Shown here piece after piece: positions 16,842 through 25,462 of a stretch of DNA of 64,000 bases. The notes beneath the pieces were generated by a model, which had not been told where the DNA came from, did not search any database, and saw only the letters and a program-made list of their open reading frames with translations. The position numbers were made by a program, and so were the translations under genes. Positions within the stretch are counted from its first letter, which is position 1, and each line of letters opens with the position of its first letter. Source of the DNA: an uncultured Bradyrhizobium sp. (GTDB taxonomy: Bacteria > Pseudomonadota > Alphaproteobacteria > Rhizobiales > Xanthobacteraceae); contig NZ_CANSMR010000001.1 in assembly GCF_947648125.1 (NCBI RefSeq), positions 372,001 to 436,000 on the forward strand, read 5' to 3'.

Positions 16842-18206
16842 ATGAACCTGAGCGGCGATCATCTCCGCGCATCAGCGATCGACGATATGCCGCTGAGTTC
16901 GTATCAACTGACGATAATTGTGGTTTGCTCGTTGGTAGCTATGATCGATGGATTCGACACCCAGGCGATCGCCTTTGTCGCACCCGACATCGCCAAGGAG
17001 TGGCAGGTGCCGATCTCGTCATTCGGGCCCGTGTTTGGTGCGGGCTTGTTTGGCGCGTTGATCGGGGCGCTCATAGCAGGCAGCGTTTCTGACCGTATTG
17101 GCAGGAAGCCGGGAATATTGCTTTCCCTGTTCACCTTTGGCCTGACGTCATTGCTCATGTCGAGAGCGAATTCGCTCGGTGAGCTGACGATCTTTCGTTT
17201 CATTGCGGGACTTGGGTTGGGAGGCGCGATGCCAAGCATCATTGCTCTGACAACAGAGTACACGCCGCGTCGCAAACGAACTACTTTTGTTGCGGCTATG
17301 TTTTGTGGGTTTCCGTTTGGCGCATCGTTGGGGGCGGCCGCGAGCGCTTGGGCTCTTCCGAACTACGGTTGGAAGAGCGTCTTCCTTGCGGGCGGCGTTC
17401 TCCCGCTGTTGCTGTTACCAATCGTCGGCGTGGTTATCCCTGAGTCGCTTCATTTCCTCGTTCGGAATGGAAAAGCGGCTAAGTTAAACCAGATCACGAG
17501 ACGCCTCGGCATTTCCGACTACAAGCAAACCAACGACGATTCTCCTTCCTCGGAGATCCAGCCAAGTCGTTCCCTTGCCGAGATATTCAGGGGAGGGCGT
17601 CTCGTAGGGACCACGCTGTTGTGGTTGACCTTCTTCTTAAGCCTCCTTCTCAGCTACTTCCTGGTCAACTGGATTCCATCGGTAACTCGGCAAGCAGGAT
17701 TGATTACCGAAGGTGCGGTAGGCGCGGTTGCTGTGCTCAATATAGGAGGAATCATTGGATGTTTTGTCCTAAGTTGGTGTATCGATAAATTCAATGCAAA
17801 CTACACGATCTGCGTTGGATATTTGCTGGGGGCATTGGCAATCGTCACGATCGGACTAACGGCTTCTTCGCTAGCCGCGGTGTTGATCAGTGTATTTGTT
17901 GCGGGCTTTTTCAGTCTTGGCGCGCAGCTTTGCGTCGTTGCGGTGGCCGCAGTCTACTACCCTCAACATATAAGGGCGACCGGGGTCGCATGGACAATGG
18001 GGATTGGGCGCATCGGGGCGGTCGTCGGGCCCGTGTTGGGAGGGTTGCTGATTGCCGAGGGCTTTGGTCCGGCAGGCCTATTTGCCGTTGCTGGTCTGGC
18101 ATCCTTACTTGCTGGAGTCGCAGTTGGTCTTATGGAGCTGCTCCGCAGCGATAGGAAACCGCTCGAAGCCAATTCAATGACGAGCACCGCAAAGTCCGCA
18201 TACTGA
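16842..18206 (+). CDS. MFS permease, aromatic acid:H+ symporter (AAHS) family
   Basis: The 454-residue, 12-helix transporter has the AAHS helix-1 motif MIDGFDTQAIAFVAP, the loop motif GSVSDRIGRKPG and, in the second half, the GRIGAVVGPVLGG motif. PcaK- and MhpT-like members import 4-hydroxybenzoate, protocatechuate and other aromatic carboxylates. GAGGGAG precedes ATG 16842. It is 450 residues, the normal length. Operator site A lies upstream. The hairpin at 18221 ends the unit. Confidence 0.88.
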   Translation: MNLSGDHLRASAIDDMPLSSYQLTIIVVCSLVAMIDGFDTQAIAFVAPDIAKEWQVPISSFGPVFGAGLFGALIGALIAGSVSDRIGRKPGILLSLFTFGLTSLLMSRANSLGELTIFRFIAGLGLGGAMPSIIALTTEYTPRRKRTTFVAAMFCGFPFGASLGAAASAWALPNYGWKSVFLAGGVLPLLLLPIVGVVIPESLHFLVRNGKAAKLNQITRRLGISDYKQTNDDSPSSEIQPSRSLAEIFRGGRLVGTTLLWLTFFLSLLLSYFLVNWIPSVTRQAGLITEGAVGAVAVLNIGGIIGCFVLSWCIDKFNANYTICVGYLLGALAIVTIGLTASSLAAVLISVFVAGFFSLGAQLCVVAVAAVYYPQHIRATGVAWTMGIGRIGAVVGPVLGGLLIAEGFGPAGLFAVAGLASLLAGVAVGLMELLRSDRKPLEANSMTSTAKSAY

Positions 18207-18220
18207 CGTACTGACGGTGT

Positions 18221-18243
18221 GCGCTTGTCGAGGGAACAAGCGC
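18221..18243 (+). terminator. Hairpin after the first AAHS permease
   Basis: GCGCTTGT-(7 nt)-ACAAGCGC forms a perfect 8-bp stem 15 nt after the stop codon. There is no T-run. Confidence 0.4.
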
Positions 18244-18452
18244 CGCGCGTTCGTTTCGATGCAGAAAGAATGAGCAACTCGGAAGGCACGGGATCGGCAA
18301 TGTGTGCCGACACCGCAGGCTGCAAATCATCTTGAGTGGCCGCGCTTCGTAATCCCGAGTCAACACTTGCTACTCTCAATCTCTGCGCGCGCTTTTTGAG
18401 GCTGGGCTAAGTATCGCTTCAGAGCTAATTCTTGCCGATTGTGGGACATCAA

Positions 18453-18890
18453 ATGACCGAACGTTCAACACCGTGCTTCGACCGCTCTTCTTCCGGGCGC
18501 TGGGCTGGGTTGGGGCTGGCCGCCCTCCGAATTATGTCTGGCCTGCTATTTTTGGAGCACGGGACCCAAAAGCTCTTAGGCTTTCCAGAGCCCACGCGTG
18601 GCATAGCGCCAGTCCTGTCTTTGATGGGCTTGGCGGGTTGCCTCGAGATATTCGGCGGCCTGTCAGTCGTATTGGGGTTCCAAACTCGTCTCGTGGCGTT
18701 TGTTCTCTCCGGACAAATGGCAATTGCCTATTTTCTCGCGCATGCGTCCCGTAATTTCTTTCCGGTGCTCAACGGAGGCGATGCCGCGATCCTTTTCTGC
18801 TTCATTTTTCTATTTTTGGCACTCGCCGGATCCGGTCGCCTTAGTGTCGATTCGTTCATGGACGGACGCAAAACGTCGAAGGCTGTTTAG
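18453..18890 (+). CDS. DoxX-family membrane protein
   Basis: The 145-residue protein has four predicted membrane helices and DoxX features: LRIMSGLLFLEHGTQKLLGF in helix 1 and LAGCLEIFGGLSVVLGFQTR in helix 2, with an alanine-rich third helix. DoxX proteins are thought to work in redox or quinone homeostasis, and many are of unknown role. ATG 18453 is preferred over a TTG at 18432; neither has a strong RBS. No operator copy is seen close upstream, so it may be read through from the permease. Confidence 0.8.
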   Translation: MTERSTPCFDRSSSGRWAGLGLAALRIMSGLLFLEHGTQKLLGFPEPTRGIAPVLSLMGLAGCLEIFGGLSVVLGFQTRLVAFVLSGQMAIAYFLAHASRNFFPVLNGGDAAILFCFIFLFLALAGSGRLSVDSFMDGRKTSKAV

Positions 18891-19620
18891 TTCATCCGGG
18901 AGGGATTCTGCCGTTGCGCATCACGCTTCCCATGAAAGCGATTTGCGGCAGTGAAGTGTTCGGCGCCTGAGGTGGCTCCCCGCCAAACCGGGCTCCTTCC
19001 ACCCGGCGCGCTCTCAGTGGCGAAGGCGAGTTCGCGGGTGGTCCATGGGGAGCGGACGACACCTTTCCGACAGCGCCGTCGATCGCATGCGGCATTCCGG
19101 CGTCGGTCAATCTCGCCCTCGTCTTTCGGGGATATGGCCGCCAAATCCAGCCATACTGACAGTCGAACGCGAATGAGTGTTGACTCTATGTGACTAGGTG
19201 ACTTAGTATTCCAGCCGTCGAATTTCATGACGAGGCTGTTTGGCTGATAGGTCGAGAGGGGGAGGGCATGCACGCTGAAAGCCGGTGTTCGCCAAACACG
19301 GCGGCTCGCCGGAGGCTGGTCGCGCTACCGATTGCGTGCGGGTGGTGCCATCGACACTCCTGCCGATCGACTGCGTTTGCGGGGCACTCGATCTGTTCGC
19401 AAACACGATTCATTAGTGCAGCTTGGCAAAGCCGAGCGATCGCGCCGTAGCGGCTTTCACGTCGTCCTTCTGCGACCAACGAAGGGACGAGGGTGTGCGG
19501 ATTGGATGTTTGGAATGCTGGCTGGCCGATCTTTGGTCTCGTCTCAACAGAGGCTGACTTCAGCTGGCAGGGAGCACAGATGAAGTAAATGAATGAGTGG
19601 AAAAGGATTGGGGGGATACA
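18891..19620. other. Intergenic region upstream of the porin
   Basis: No open frame here is convincing. The only signal is the promoter/operator at 19180-19209; the 410 nt between it and the porin start would be an unusually long leader. The 15-mer AGTCGAACGCGAATG at 19161-19175 recurs at about 23063. Confidence 0.45.
19180..19209 (+). promoter_or_regulatory. Promoter with embedded 13-bp operator, site B
   Basis: TTGACT (19180-19185) is followed after 17-18 bp by TTAGTA/TAGTAT. The spacer is filled by GTGACTAGGTGAC (19190-19202). The layout is the same as site A. Confidence 0.75.
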
Positions 19621-21177
19621 ATGAAGTTGACTAGAGGCGTGATGCTGGGCTCAGCGGCGAGTCTGATTGCTATCGGAGCAGCTCAGGCGGCTGATCTTCC
19701 GGTGAAGGCCAAGGCGGTTGAGTACGTCAAGGTTTGTTCGCTGTATGGCCCGGGGTTCTACTACATTCCCGGCACTGACACCTGCATCAAGCTGGGCGGC
19801 TACCTGCGCACTGAAATCGTGGCAAACTCGAACTCGGACAATCTGGGTAACACCGGTCTGCCCGGCGGCGCCAACAACCGGTTCACCAACGGTTACACAT
19901 GGCGCTCCCGCCAAGACCTCACCCTGGATACACGCACCGCGACCGAGTACGGCTTGGTCCGCACCTTCTTTGAGGCGACGTTCAACTGGACGACGGATAA
20001 CTACACGGCGAACCCGGCCGCGGCAGGTTCGAGCATCTACTCGGCCATCGGTAGTGTGTCGGCGCCGAACAATGCCAACAATGGCGCTGTCGCGGGTGGC
20101 CAGATCGGTGTCTACTACGCTTTCATCCAGTTCGCTGGCTTCATGTTCGGCAAGGCGGTCTCGCAGTTCAGTACGCCTTGGGTCAGCTATCCAGGCAACA
20201 CCTTCGATGGTCTGGTCGGCGGTGGCGGCGCGGCAACTGGTGTCAACCAGTTCACCTACACCGCTGAGTTCGGCAACGGGGTTTCGGCGTCGGTTTCGGC
20301 GCAGGACCAGACCGGCTACAATCAAGCCGGCGTCAACAATATCCTTGCGGGTGGCGCTTACGGCACCAGCGACTACGCTGGAACCATCGCGCCCGACGTC
20401 GTTGGTATGCTTCGCGTCGACCAAGCCTGGGGTTTGTTTCAGGCGTCGGTCGCTGCGCACGACAACCACGCAGCGTATTACGGTGCCACAGAGCTCACCG
20501 GCCATCCTGACGACAAGTGGGGTTGGGCCGGTCAGTTGGCCCTGTCGATCAAGAACATTCCGACCGGCGAGGGTGACACGATCAACATTCAAGGCGTGTA
20601 TACAAACGGCGCTACCCGCTACAACATTACTGATCTGGCATTCCAGGCGGGGGCGAACCAGATCTATGGCAGCACAAGCCTTCCCGGCGCCTACCAGAGC
20701 ATCGGGATCGGATTTGCTCCAGATAGTGTGTTCGGGGCCATCGGTGGCGTAAACACATCGCAGCAGTTGATAACGACTTGGGGCATGCGCGGCGCGTACA
20801 CCCACAATTGGGATCCCTACTGGAACACTGCGATCTACGGTGCGTATGCTGGGATACGTTACAATGGCACGGCCAAGACGTTGCTCTGCGGTGTCGGTGG
20901 TGTAGGTGGCTCGGTTCGTGCCGTGCTAAATGCTGCCGGTGGAACGATCAGCACCTGCAATCCCGACTACAACATCGCGCAGCTTGGTGTGGTCACGCGG
21001 TGGACGCCGGTCAGAAATTTGACCTTCTCGGCTGATCTGACCTACACCCATCTGGATCAGAACTATGTTGGTACAGTCTCGGCTCCGTCGGCGACCGTCG
21101 GTAAACCAGCCGCGATTTACGAACTCAAGGATCAGAACACGATAGCCCTCCAGCTTCGTGCTCAGCGCAACTTTTGA
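19621..21177 (+). CDS. Outer-membrane porin (Porin_2/Omp2b family)
   Basis: The 518-residue protein has a signal peptide cut after GAAQA to give ADLPVKAKAVEYVKVC, the standard N-terminus of Bradyrhizobium and Brucella Omp2-type trimeric porins. CSLYGPGFYYIPGTDTCIKLGGYLR with two cysteines follows, as usual, and the protein ends in QRNF, a C-terminal phenylalanine for BAM recognition. ATG 19621 follows GGGGGAT. Set among transporters and catabolic genes with the same operator, it probably opens the outer membrane to the pathway substrate. Confidence 0.92.
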   Translation: MKLTRGVMLGSAASLIAIGAAQAADLPVKAKAVEYVKVCSLYGPGFYYIPGTDTCIKLGGYLRTEIVANSNSDNLGNTGLPGGANNRFTNGYTWRSRQDLTLDTRTATEYGLVRTFFEATFNWTTDNYTANPAAAGSSIYSAIGSVSAPNNANNGAVAGGQIGVYYAFIQFAGFMFGKAVSQFSTPWVSYPGNTFDGLVGGGGAATGVNQFTYTAEFGNGVSASVSAQDQTGYNQAGVNNILAGGAYGTSDYAGTIAPDVVGMLRVDQAWGLFQASVAAHDNHAAYYGATELTGHPDDKWGWAGQLALSIKNIPTGEGDTINIQGVYTNGATRYNITDLAFQAGANQIYGSTSLPGAYQSIGIGFAPDSVFGAIGGVNTSQQLITTWGMRGAYTHNWDPYWNTAIYGAYAGIRYNGTAKTLLCGVGGVGGSVRAVLNAAGGTISTCNPDYNIAQLGVVTRWTPVRNLTFSADLTYTHLDQNYVGTVSAPSATVGKPAAIYELKDQNTIALQLRAQRNF

Positions 21178-21225
21178 GTTCAATCGGCATAGAAGGTGCA
21201 TTCAAATCCTGGCCCTTCCTAATCT

Positions 21226-21262
21226 CCAGGACCTCCGGCAATGCCTTGCCGGAGGTATCTGG
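21226..21262 (+). terminator. Strong hairpin after the porin gene
   Basis: ACCTCCGGCAA-TGCC-TTGCCGGAGGT forms a perfect 11-bp stem (21231-21256), framed by CCAG/CTGG that can extend it. It lies about 50 nt after the porin stop. No long T-run follows. Confidence 0.6.
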
Positions 21263-21399
21263 ATTTGAGCTCGGCGCGGCGATTGCTCTTCTCGCAGCGA
21301 TCAGGCGCCTTTGAGGTTGATCTCGGTATTGACGACGAGGGCGCCCGCGGCCGCTCGTACAGGAAGGCCTGCATCTAGCGCCTGCCAATCCGATTGTGC

Positions 21400-21560
21400 T
21401 CGCCTTGCAACGAGCCGTTACCCAGGTCGAGCAGGACCAACTGCTTTCCGGCATAGACTATCATTGGACGAGATCGGTGCTCGTAGCGATTGGAATCGAC
21501 CCGGTTCGCGCGCGCGAGCGCTGTTATGCCGCCGGCGAATGCCTGCCGCCAAGACCTGGC
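21400..21560 (-). pseudogene. Truncated duplicate of the metallo-beta-lactamase-fold hydrolase
   Basis: On the minus strand about 50 codons read ALARANRVDSNRYEHRSRP, then LVLLDLGNGSLQGEH. These align with ALARANRIDHNRYEHPFIP and LVLFDTGNGALQREH of the intact gene at 25463-26365. The part carrying the zinc motif HxHxDH is missing. It is a dead piece of a paralogue, which shows local duplication followed by deletion. Confidence 0.75.
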
Positions 21561-21665
21561 TCGATCCCTCGCGACCTGCCCGCAATGTTGCAGCGGCAGA
21601 CCTTCGACGCTCGGCGCGTTCGACGGGAACGGATTGCTCCGCGGGATGAACAAGCAACAAGCGTC

Positions 21666-21694
21666 TGGACAATAGTGACCAGGTGACTTATTGT
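21666..21694 (+). promoter_or_regulatory. Promoter/operator, site C
   Basis: GTGACCAGGTGAC (21675-21687) lies between a weak -35 (TGGACA, 21666-21671) and TATTGT (21689-21694), 17 bp apart. The next gene starts 112 nt downstream. Confidence 0.65.
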
Positions 21695-21805
21695 CGTGTT
21701 ATGGTTGGCGGATCGAACTTGTCGGGACGCTTGGCCTGGGCCGTCGCAGGCTTGATGGCCAAGCAAAAACGCGCGGCTATATCATGCCCTTGTAGGGGAG
21801 ACGAA

Positions 21806-22633
21806 ATGCACAAAAACCGGTTGCTCGCGCTGGTCGAACAGAAGCAAATTCCGCTCGGTATCCAGTTTTTCACCGGAAGCCCGGCAATCATCGAAGTTCT
21901 TGGGCGAACCGGCTACGACTTCGTCATGATTGATACCGAGCACTCCCCGGCCAACGTCCAGACGCTGGACGAGCTGATCCGAACGGCGGAGCTAGCCGGC
22001 CTAATTCCGTACGTCCGCATCACCAGTTTGCATAGTGAAGTAGAAATCCGTCGTGCGCTCGAGGCCGGAGCCGAAGGTCTGTTCTTGCCGCGGATAAATT
22101 CGGTTGAGGACATCAAACGGATCGCCGACTTCGCTTTCATCCCTCCGAAAGGCCGACGTCGCATATGTCCAGCAACGCGTGCAGCGAACTACAACACTCC
22201 TGGTCTGGACCAGTATTCCGAATGGAATAACACCGAGGTCGCGCTAGTTCCGATCATCGAAACGGGCGAAGCGTTGGAGGACGTTGATGCAATCTGTGCT
22301 CATCCCGACGTGAAGATGTTGTACTTCGCGCCCGGGAATCTTGCCGTTCAACTGGGCCTGGGCTTGCGGGGGGTGCGAAGCCCCCAGATCCTGGCGGCTC
22401 ATCGCAAGGTGCTGGATGCCGCGGCGCGTAACGGCGTGGTGATGGTCGGCGGGCCGATAATCGCGACGCCCGAGGCTTGCCGAAAGGCGATCGAGGATGG
22501 AGTCAGGGTCTTCAGCTTGGGTCTCGATACTTTGGGCTTCCGCTACTTCTGCGAACAGACGGTAGCGGCTGTCAATGCCGCGGTCGTGGGCACAAATCTT
22601 GGGCGATCGCCAGCGCCGCCAAGCGGCCTTTGA
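21806..22633 (+). CDS. HpcH/HpaI-family aldolase with altered metal site
   Basis: The 275-residue protein belongs to the class II pyruvate-aldolase TIM-barrel family: base/catalytic region VMIDTEHSP, arginine in PYVRI, and glutamate in PIIETGEAL. At the position of the second metal ligand, where relatives read GP(A/N)DL, it reads APGNL, so Asp has become Asn. The family cleaves 4-hydroxy-2-oxo acids to pyruvate and an aldehyde. AGGGGAG precedes ATG 21806. With another aldolase (24524) and a CitE-like lyase nearby, a retro-aldol step is expected, but this copy may have changed chemistry. Confidence 0.83.
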   Translation: MHKNRLLALVEQKQIPLGIQFFTGSPAIIEVLGRTGYDFVMIDTEHSPANVQTLDELIRTAELAGLIPYVRITSLHSEVEIRRALEAGAEGLFLPRINSVEDIKRIADFAFIPPKGRRRICPATRAANYNTPGLDQYSEWNNTEVALVPIIETGEALEDVDAICAHPDVKMLYFAPGNLAVQLGLGLRGVRSPQILAAHRKVLDAAARNGVVMVGGPIIATPEACRKAIEDGVRVFSLGLDTLGFRYFCEQTVAAVNAAVVGTNLGRSPAPPSGL

Positions 22634-23135
22634 CTTCTAACCGGTGGGGGCCGGAAGTTGGGAGGACGAGAAGAGCTCAGGGTAGTGACCATCGGATCAG
22701 CGTCAGACAAGTCATGAGGGTTGTGCGGGAGCTTTATCAACTTTGGCCCCGCAGCTCACTCCGATCGGCGCGCTTGCATCCGTTGCTCCGTGACGAAGTT
22801 CGTCCCGGACTAGCTGCTGCTCTCGCTTGAGTGCAGAGTCCTGTGTGACGTTTGAGGTCGAACGGCCAGCCCACAAATCGAGATTTCCAAGGAGCCCTCT
22901 GTGTAAAGGTTCATCCCTCAACTTGGCGCCGCCTTTTGTGGCGCCGTTTTCTTGGATGATCAGGAGGGCGAAGCGTTGGCGTTCGTGGTCGAGCGCTATC
23001 ACTGCTGTCCAAAATCGCGGTTGGGTTGCACTCACCGCTGATGCGGTGATACCGCAGTGGAAGTCGAACGCGAATGCTTCTCGATCAAGCTCAACTATCA
23101 GCTTGCTGGCCCCGATCTACGCCTCACAAGGCTGC
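22634..23135. other. Intergenic region between convergent genes
   Basis: No gene is supported. GGCGCC at 22925-22930 and 22940-22945 can pair and is followed by GTTTTC, a modest terminator-like element on the plus strand. The 15-mer shared with 19161-19175 lies near 23063. Confidence 0.4.
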
Positions 23136-23951
23136 TCATTTTGACGTCGAAGAAATGAACAATTTGGTCAGGACAGGATCAGAAATGCGGGCGGGCTGCG
23201 AGGCGGCAATGACTTTGAGAGACTGTGCCTGGTATTCCCGAGCGCAGCTCATGGCACTCTCAACATTGCGCGCCTTTATCGCGTTGACCAGACGTTGACG
23301 ATAAGGTGCAAGCTTGTCGGCCGTCTTCCGCCAGCCCTTTATCGTGTGTCCAGTTATCTCCTTAGCAAATCGGACCTGGAGACGGGCCAAAAACCGGCAG
23401 AGAATATCCAGTAATGGGTTGTGAGAGGCATACGAGAGAGCGTGCAAGAAGTGGGTTAGTCCTTCGGCAATTTCGTCCGCCTCAGTTGCATTGTCCATCC
23501 GGTCCAGTCCGCGTTGCATTTCCTCGATGTCCCGTTTTGTCGCGTTTGCCGCCGCCAATTCCGCGGCGTAGGCATTCAGTGCACCGAGCGTTCCCAGCAG
23601 ATCTTCCACGCCCATACGCTCAAGCGGGATCAAAGAGTTTAGAGAGACGGCGAGTAGTTGATCGGCGTCGGCAGTAACGTAAGCCCCGCTGCCATGCCGG
23701 ACTTCGATTAACCTCATAGTCGCTAGGCTCCGGATCGCCTCGCGAATCGTGGGGTTGCTGACTCCGTAGCCGCTAGCCAGTTGTTTCTCTGTCGGAAGCC
23801 TGCTGCCACGAGAAAGTCGACCATTTAGTATTTGTCTATGAATCTCTCCGGCAATTTGCTCCGCGGCATTTCCTCGCTCCAACGTGCTAAACGGGGCGAT
23901 TTTGGCCGCATCTGGGCGGCCGCTATTTGCGTGCTTCGGTTGCTTTGGCAT
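23136..23951 (-). CDS. GntR/FadR-family transcriptional regulator
   Basis: Of 271 residues, about 30-95 form the GntR winged helix (AEQIAGEIHRQILNGRL, SRLPTEKQLASGYGVSNPTIREAIRSL) and the rest an FCD ligand domain (FLHALSYASHNPLLDIL). The C-terminal half of the FCD domain, where relatives carry metal-binding histidines in Hxxil.AI..rd.e.A and a final H, reads APYRQRLVNAIKARNVESAMSCAREYQ: those histidines are missing. It lies in the middle of the gene set whose promoters share the 13-bp motif, and the perfect palindrome GAGAC-TAG-GTCTC is 38 nt upstream of its own start. It is the likely regulator of the block. Confidence 0.87.
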   Translation of the reverse strand: MPKQPKHANSGRPDAAKIAPFSTLERGNAAEQIAGEIHRQILNGRLSRGSRLPTEKQLASGYGVSNPTIREAIRSLATMRLIEVRHGSGAYVTADADQLLAVSLNSLIPLERMGVEDLLGTLGALNAYAAELAAANATKRDIEEMQRGLDRMDNATEADEIAEGLTHFLHALSYASHNPLLDILCRFLARLQVRFAKEITGHTIKGWRKTADKLAPYRQRLVNAIKARNVESAMSCAREYQAQSLKVIAASQPARISDPVLTKLFISSTSK

Positions 23952-23988
23952 TTGCTGCTTCCCAATAACAGTGTGAATCGGGGCGGAG

Positions 23989-24001
23989 GAGACTAGGTCT
24001 C
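23989..24001. promoter_or_regulatory. Candidate autoregulatory operator of the GntR gene
   Basis: GAGACTAGGTCTC is a perfect inverted repeat with a TAG centre, the same architecture as the eight sites that follow GTnAC-nAG-GTGAC. It lies in the promoter region of the regulator gene. Confidence 0.5.
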
Positions 24002-24364
24002 TTGGACCATAGCAGGGCTGGCCCGCTCAAGCCAAACGTCAAAACTCAACTTCTCGGGCTAACTGGGCTCCGGCCGAGGTTGGTCCAGCAGGCAACGTGC
24101 ACCCGAACCGAGGCGACCCGAGCGCGAACTGCGACGAGTTCAGGCGATCGCCTTGATCGTAGTGCGTGGAGCAAAGACAGAGATCCGTCGAGCACTCTCG
24201 ATTGCTGTCGGGCTGACCAATCTCTCCCTGGCATATGTCGGCCATCGGATCCATTAATCGAACGACGCCAGCGAGAGTGCCCGGAAGCAATCCAGCCGGA
24301 ATCGATCGATGCCAAATGGCAACAAGACCGAAGAGCGCCAGCGGAACGATAAGTCACCGGGGTG

Positions 24365-24403
<39 letters not shown>

Positions 24404-24431
24404 AATGGTTGACTCTCACCTTGAGACAAAG

Positions 24432-24459
24432 TTAACATGTGACTAGGTTAATTTACGCT
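24432..24459 (+). promoter_or_regulatory. Promoter/operator, site D
   Basis: GTGACTAGGTTAA (24439-24451) lies between TTAACA (24432-24437) and TACGCT (24454-24459), 16 bp apart. The match to the motif is weaker in the right half. The aldolase start is 65 nt downstream. Confidence 0.55.
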
Positions 24460-24523
24460 AGTTTTGCTGACGCTTCGCGGCACACGAGAGCTGAGTGCGG
24501 CTCGTCATTCACCGCAGGTAACG

Positions 24524-25333
24524 ATGAATAGAACCTGTTCGAACGAAAATGGGCTTCTGTACAGGTTGAGCAGGGGGGAGCTGACGCTCGCCATGATGAT
24601 CAGGAGTGCCAGGACTCCCGACGTGGTCCGTATGGCGCATTCCAGTGGACATCATAGCATCATAGTAGACCTCGAGCACAGCACGATGTCGCTTGATGAA
24701 GCGGCGGTGATGGCGTCAACGGCAAGTGACCTTGGCTTGTTTCCTTTTGTTCGCGTACCGGAGCGCGACTATGGGGCAATCGGACGCTGTCTGGACGGCG
24801 GAGCATTGGGCATCGTCGCGGCGCGGATCGAGAGTGCAACTCAGGCCGAAGAAGTTGCGCGAGCGTGCCGCTTTGCTCCGCGCGGGCAGCGGTCTCAGAT
24901 CGCGTCGGTGCCTCAATTCGGCTTCGTTCCCACTCCGGCAGCGACGCTCAATCCGATGTTGGATCGGTCGGTGGTCGTGCAAGTACTGCTTGAAACGCCA
25001 TTAGGCGTATCGAATGCGTCTTCCATTGCCCAAGTCGATGGTGTCGACATGTTGGCAATCGGTGCCAACGACCTCTCGGCTGAACTGGGATACTCGGGCG
25101 ATTTCAGCAACTCCAATTTGCAGGAAAGCATACGGCAGGTCGCGGCCGCATGCAGAGACAATGGTAAGCTCTGCGTGCTCGGAGGTGTTTCAGACCTCGG
25201 TCTCCTTCGAAAATTCCTGTCGTTTGGGATTGCGCCGCTAGTCATCTCCGGGAGCGATACCGAACTGCTTGCAAACGCAGCCAAGCACCGCAGCGGCGTG
25301 CTGAAGGATTGGCACGCTGAAGTGTTGAGTTGA
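24524..25333 (+). CDS. HpcH/HpaI-family aldolase
   Basis: The 269-residue protein shows the full active-site set of the family: VDLEHST, arginine in PFVRVP, glutamate in VLLETPLGV, and GANDLSAELG with the metal-binding aspartate. It should cleave a 2-oxo-acid aldol to pyruvate (or a similar enolate) and an aldehyde. ATG 24524 gives the usual N-terminus; a TTG at 24464 is possible. It shares only the fold with the aldolase at 21806, so the two are not a recent duplication. Confidence 0.85.
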   Translation: MNRTCSNENGLLYRLSRGELTLAMMIRSARTPDVVRMAHSSGHHSIIVDLEHSTMSLDEAAVMASTASDLGLFPFVRVPERDYGAIGRCLDGGALGIVAARIESATQAEEVARACRFAPRGQRSQIASVPQFGFVPTPAATLNPMLDRSVVVQVLLETPLGVSNASSIAQVDGVDMLAIGANDLSAELGYSGDFSNSNLQESIRQVAAACRDNGKLCVLGGVSDLGLLRKFLSFGIAPLVISGSDTELLANAAKHRSGVLKDWHAEVLS

Positions 25334-25462
25334 GCCTCACGCCAACGGATGGTAGTATAAGCCACGGTTCCAACGAAACTCCTGTGCCGTCTATCGTTTG
25401 GCGAAGCCGCGGGCGAGGAGCCACTTCTCTTGCAGCGTAGGGTGCGAGAAAATTGGGCCGTC

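Noticed and set aside
16443-16872. Opposed open frames of 90 and 129 codons
   Set aside because: They overlap on opposite strands, lack RBS and domain, and sit in the permease leader.
22712-23035. 107-codon minus-strand frame that looked like a transposase piece
   Set aside because: No recognisable catalytic motif, and overlapping plus-strand frames are equally open.
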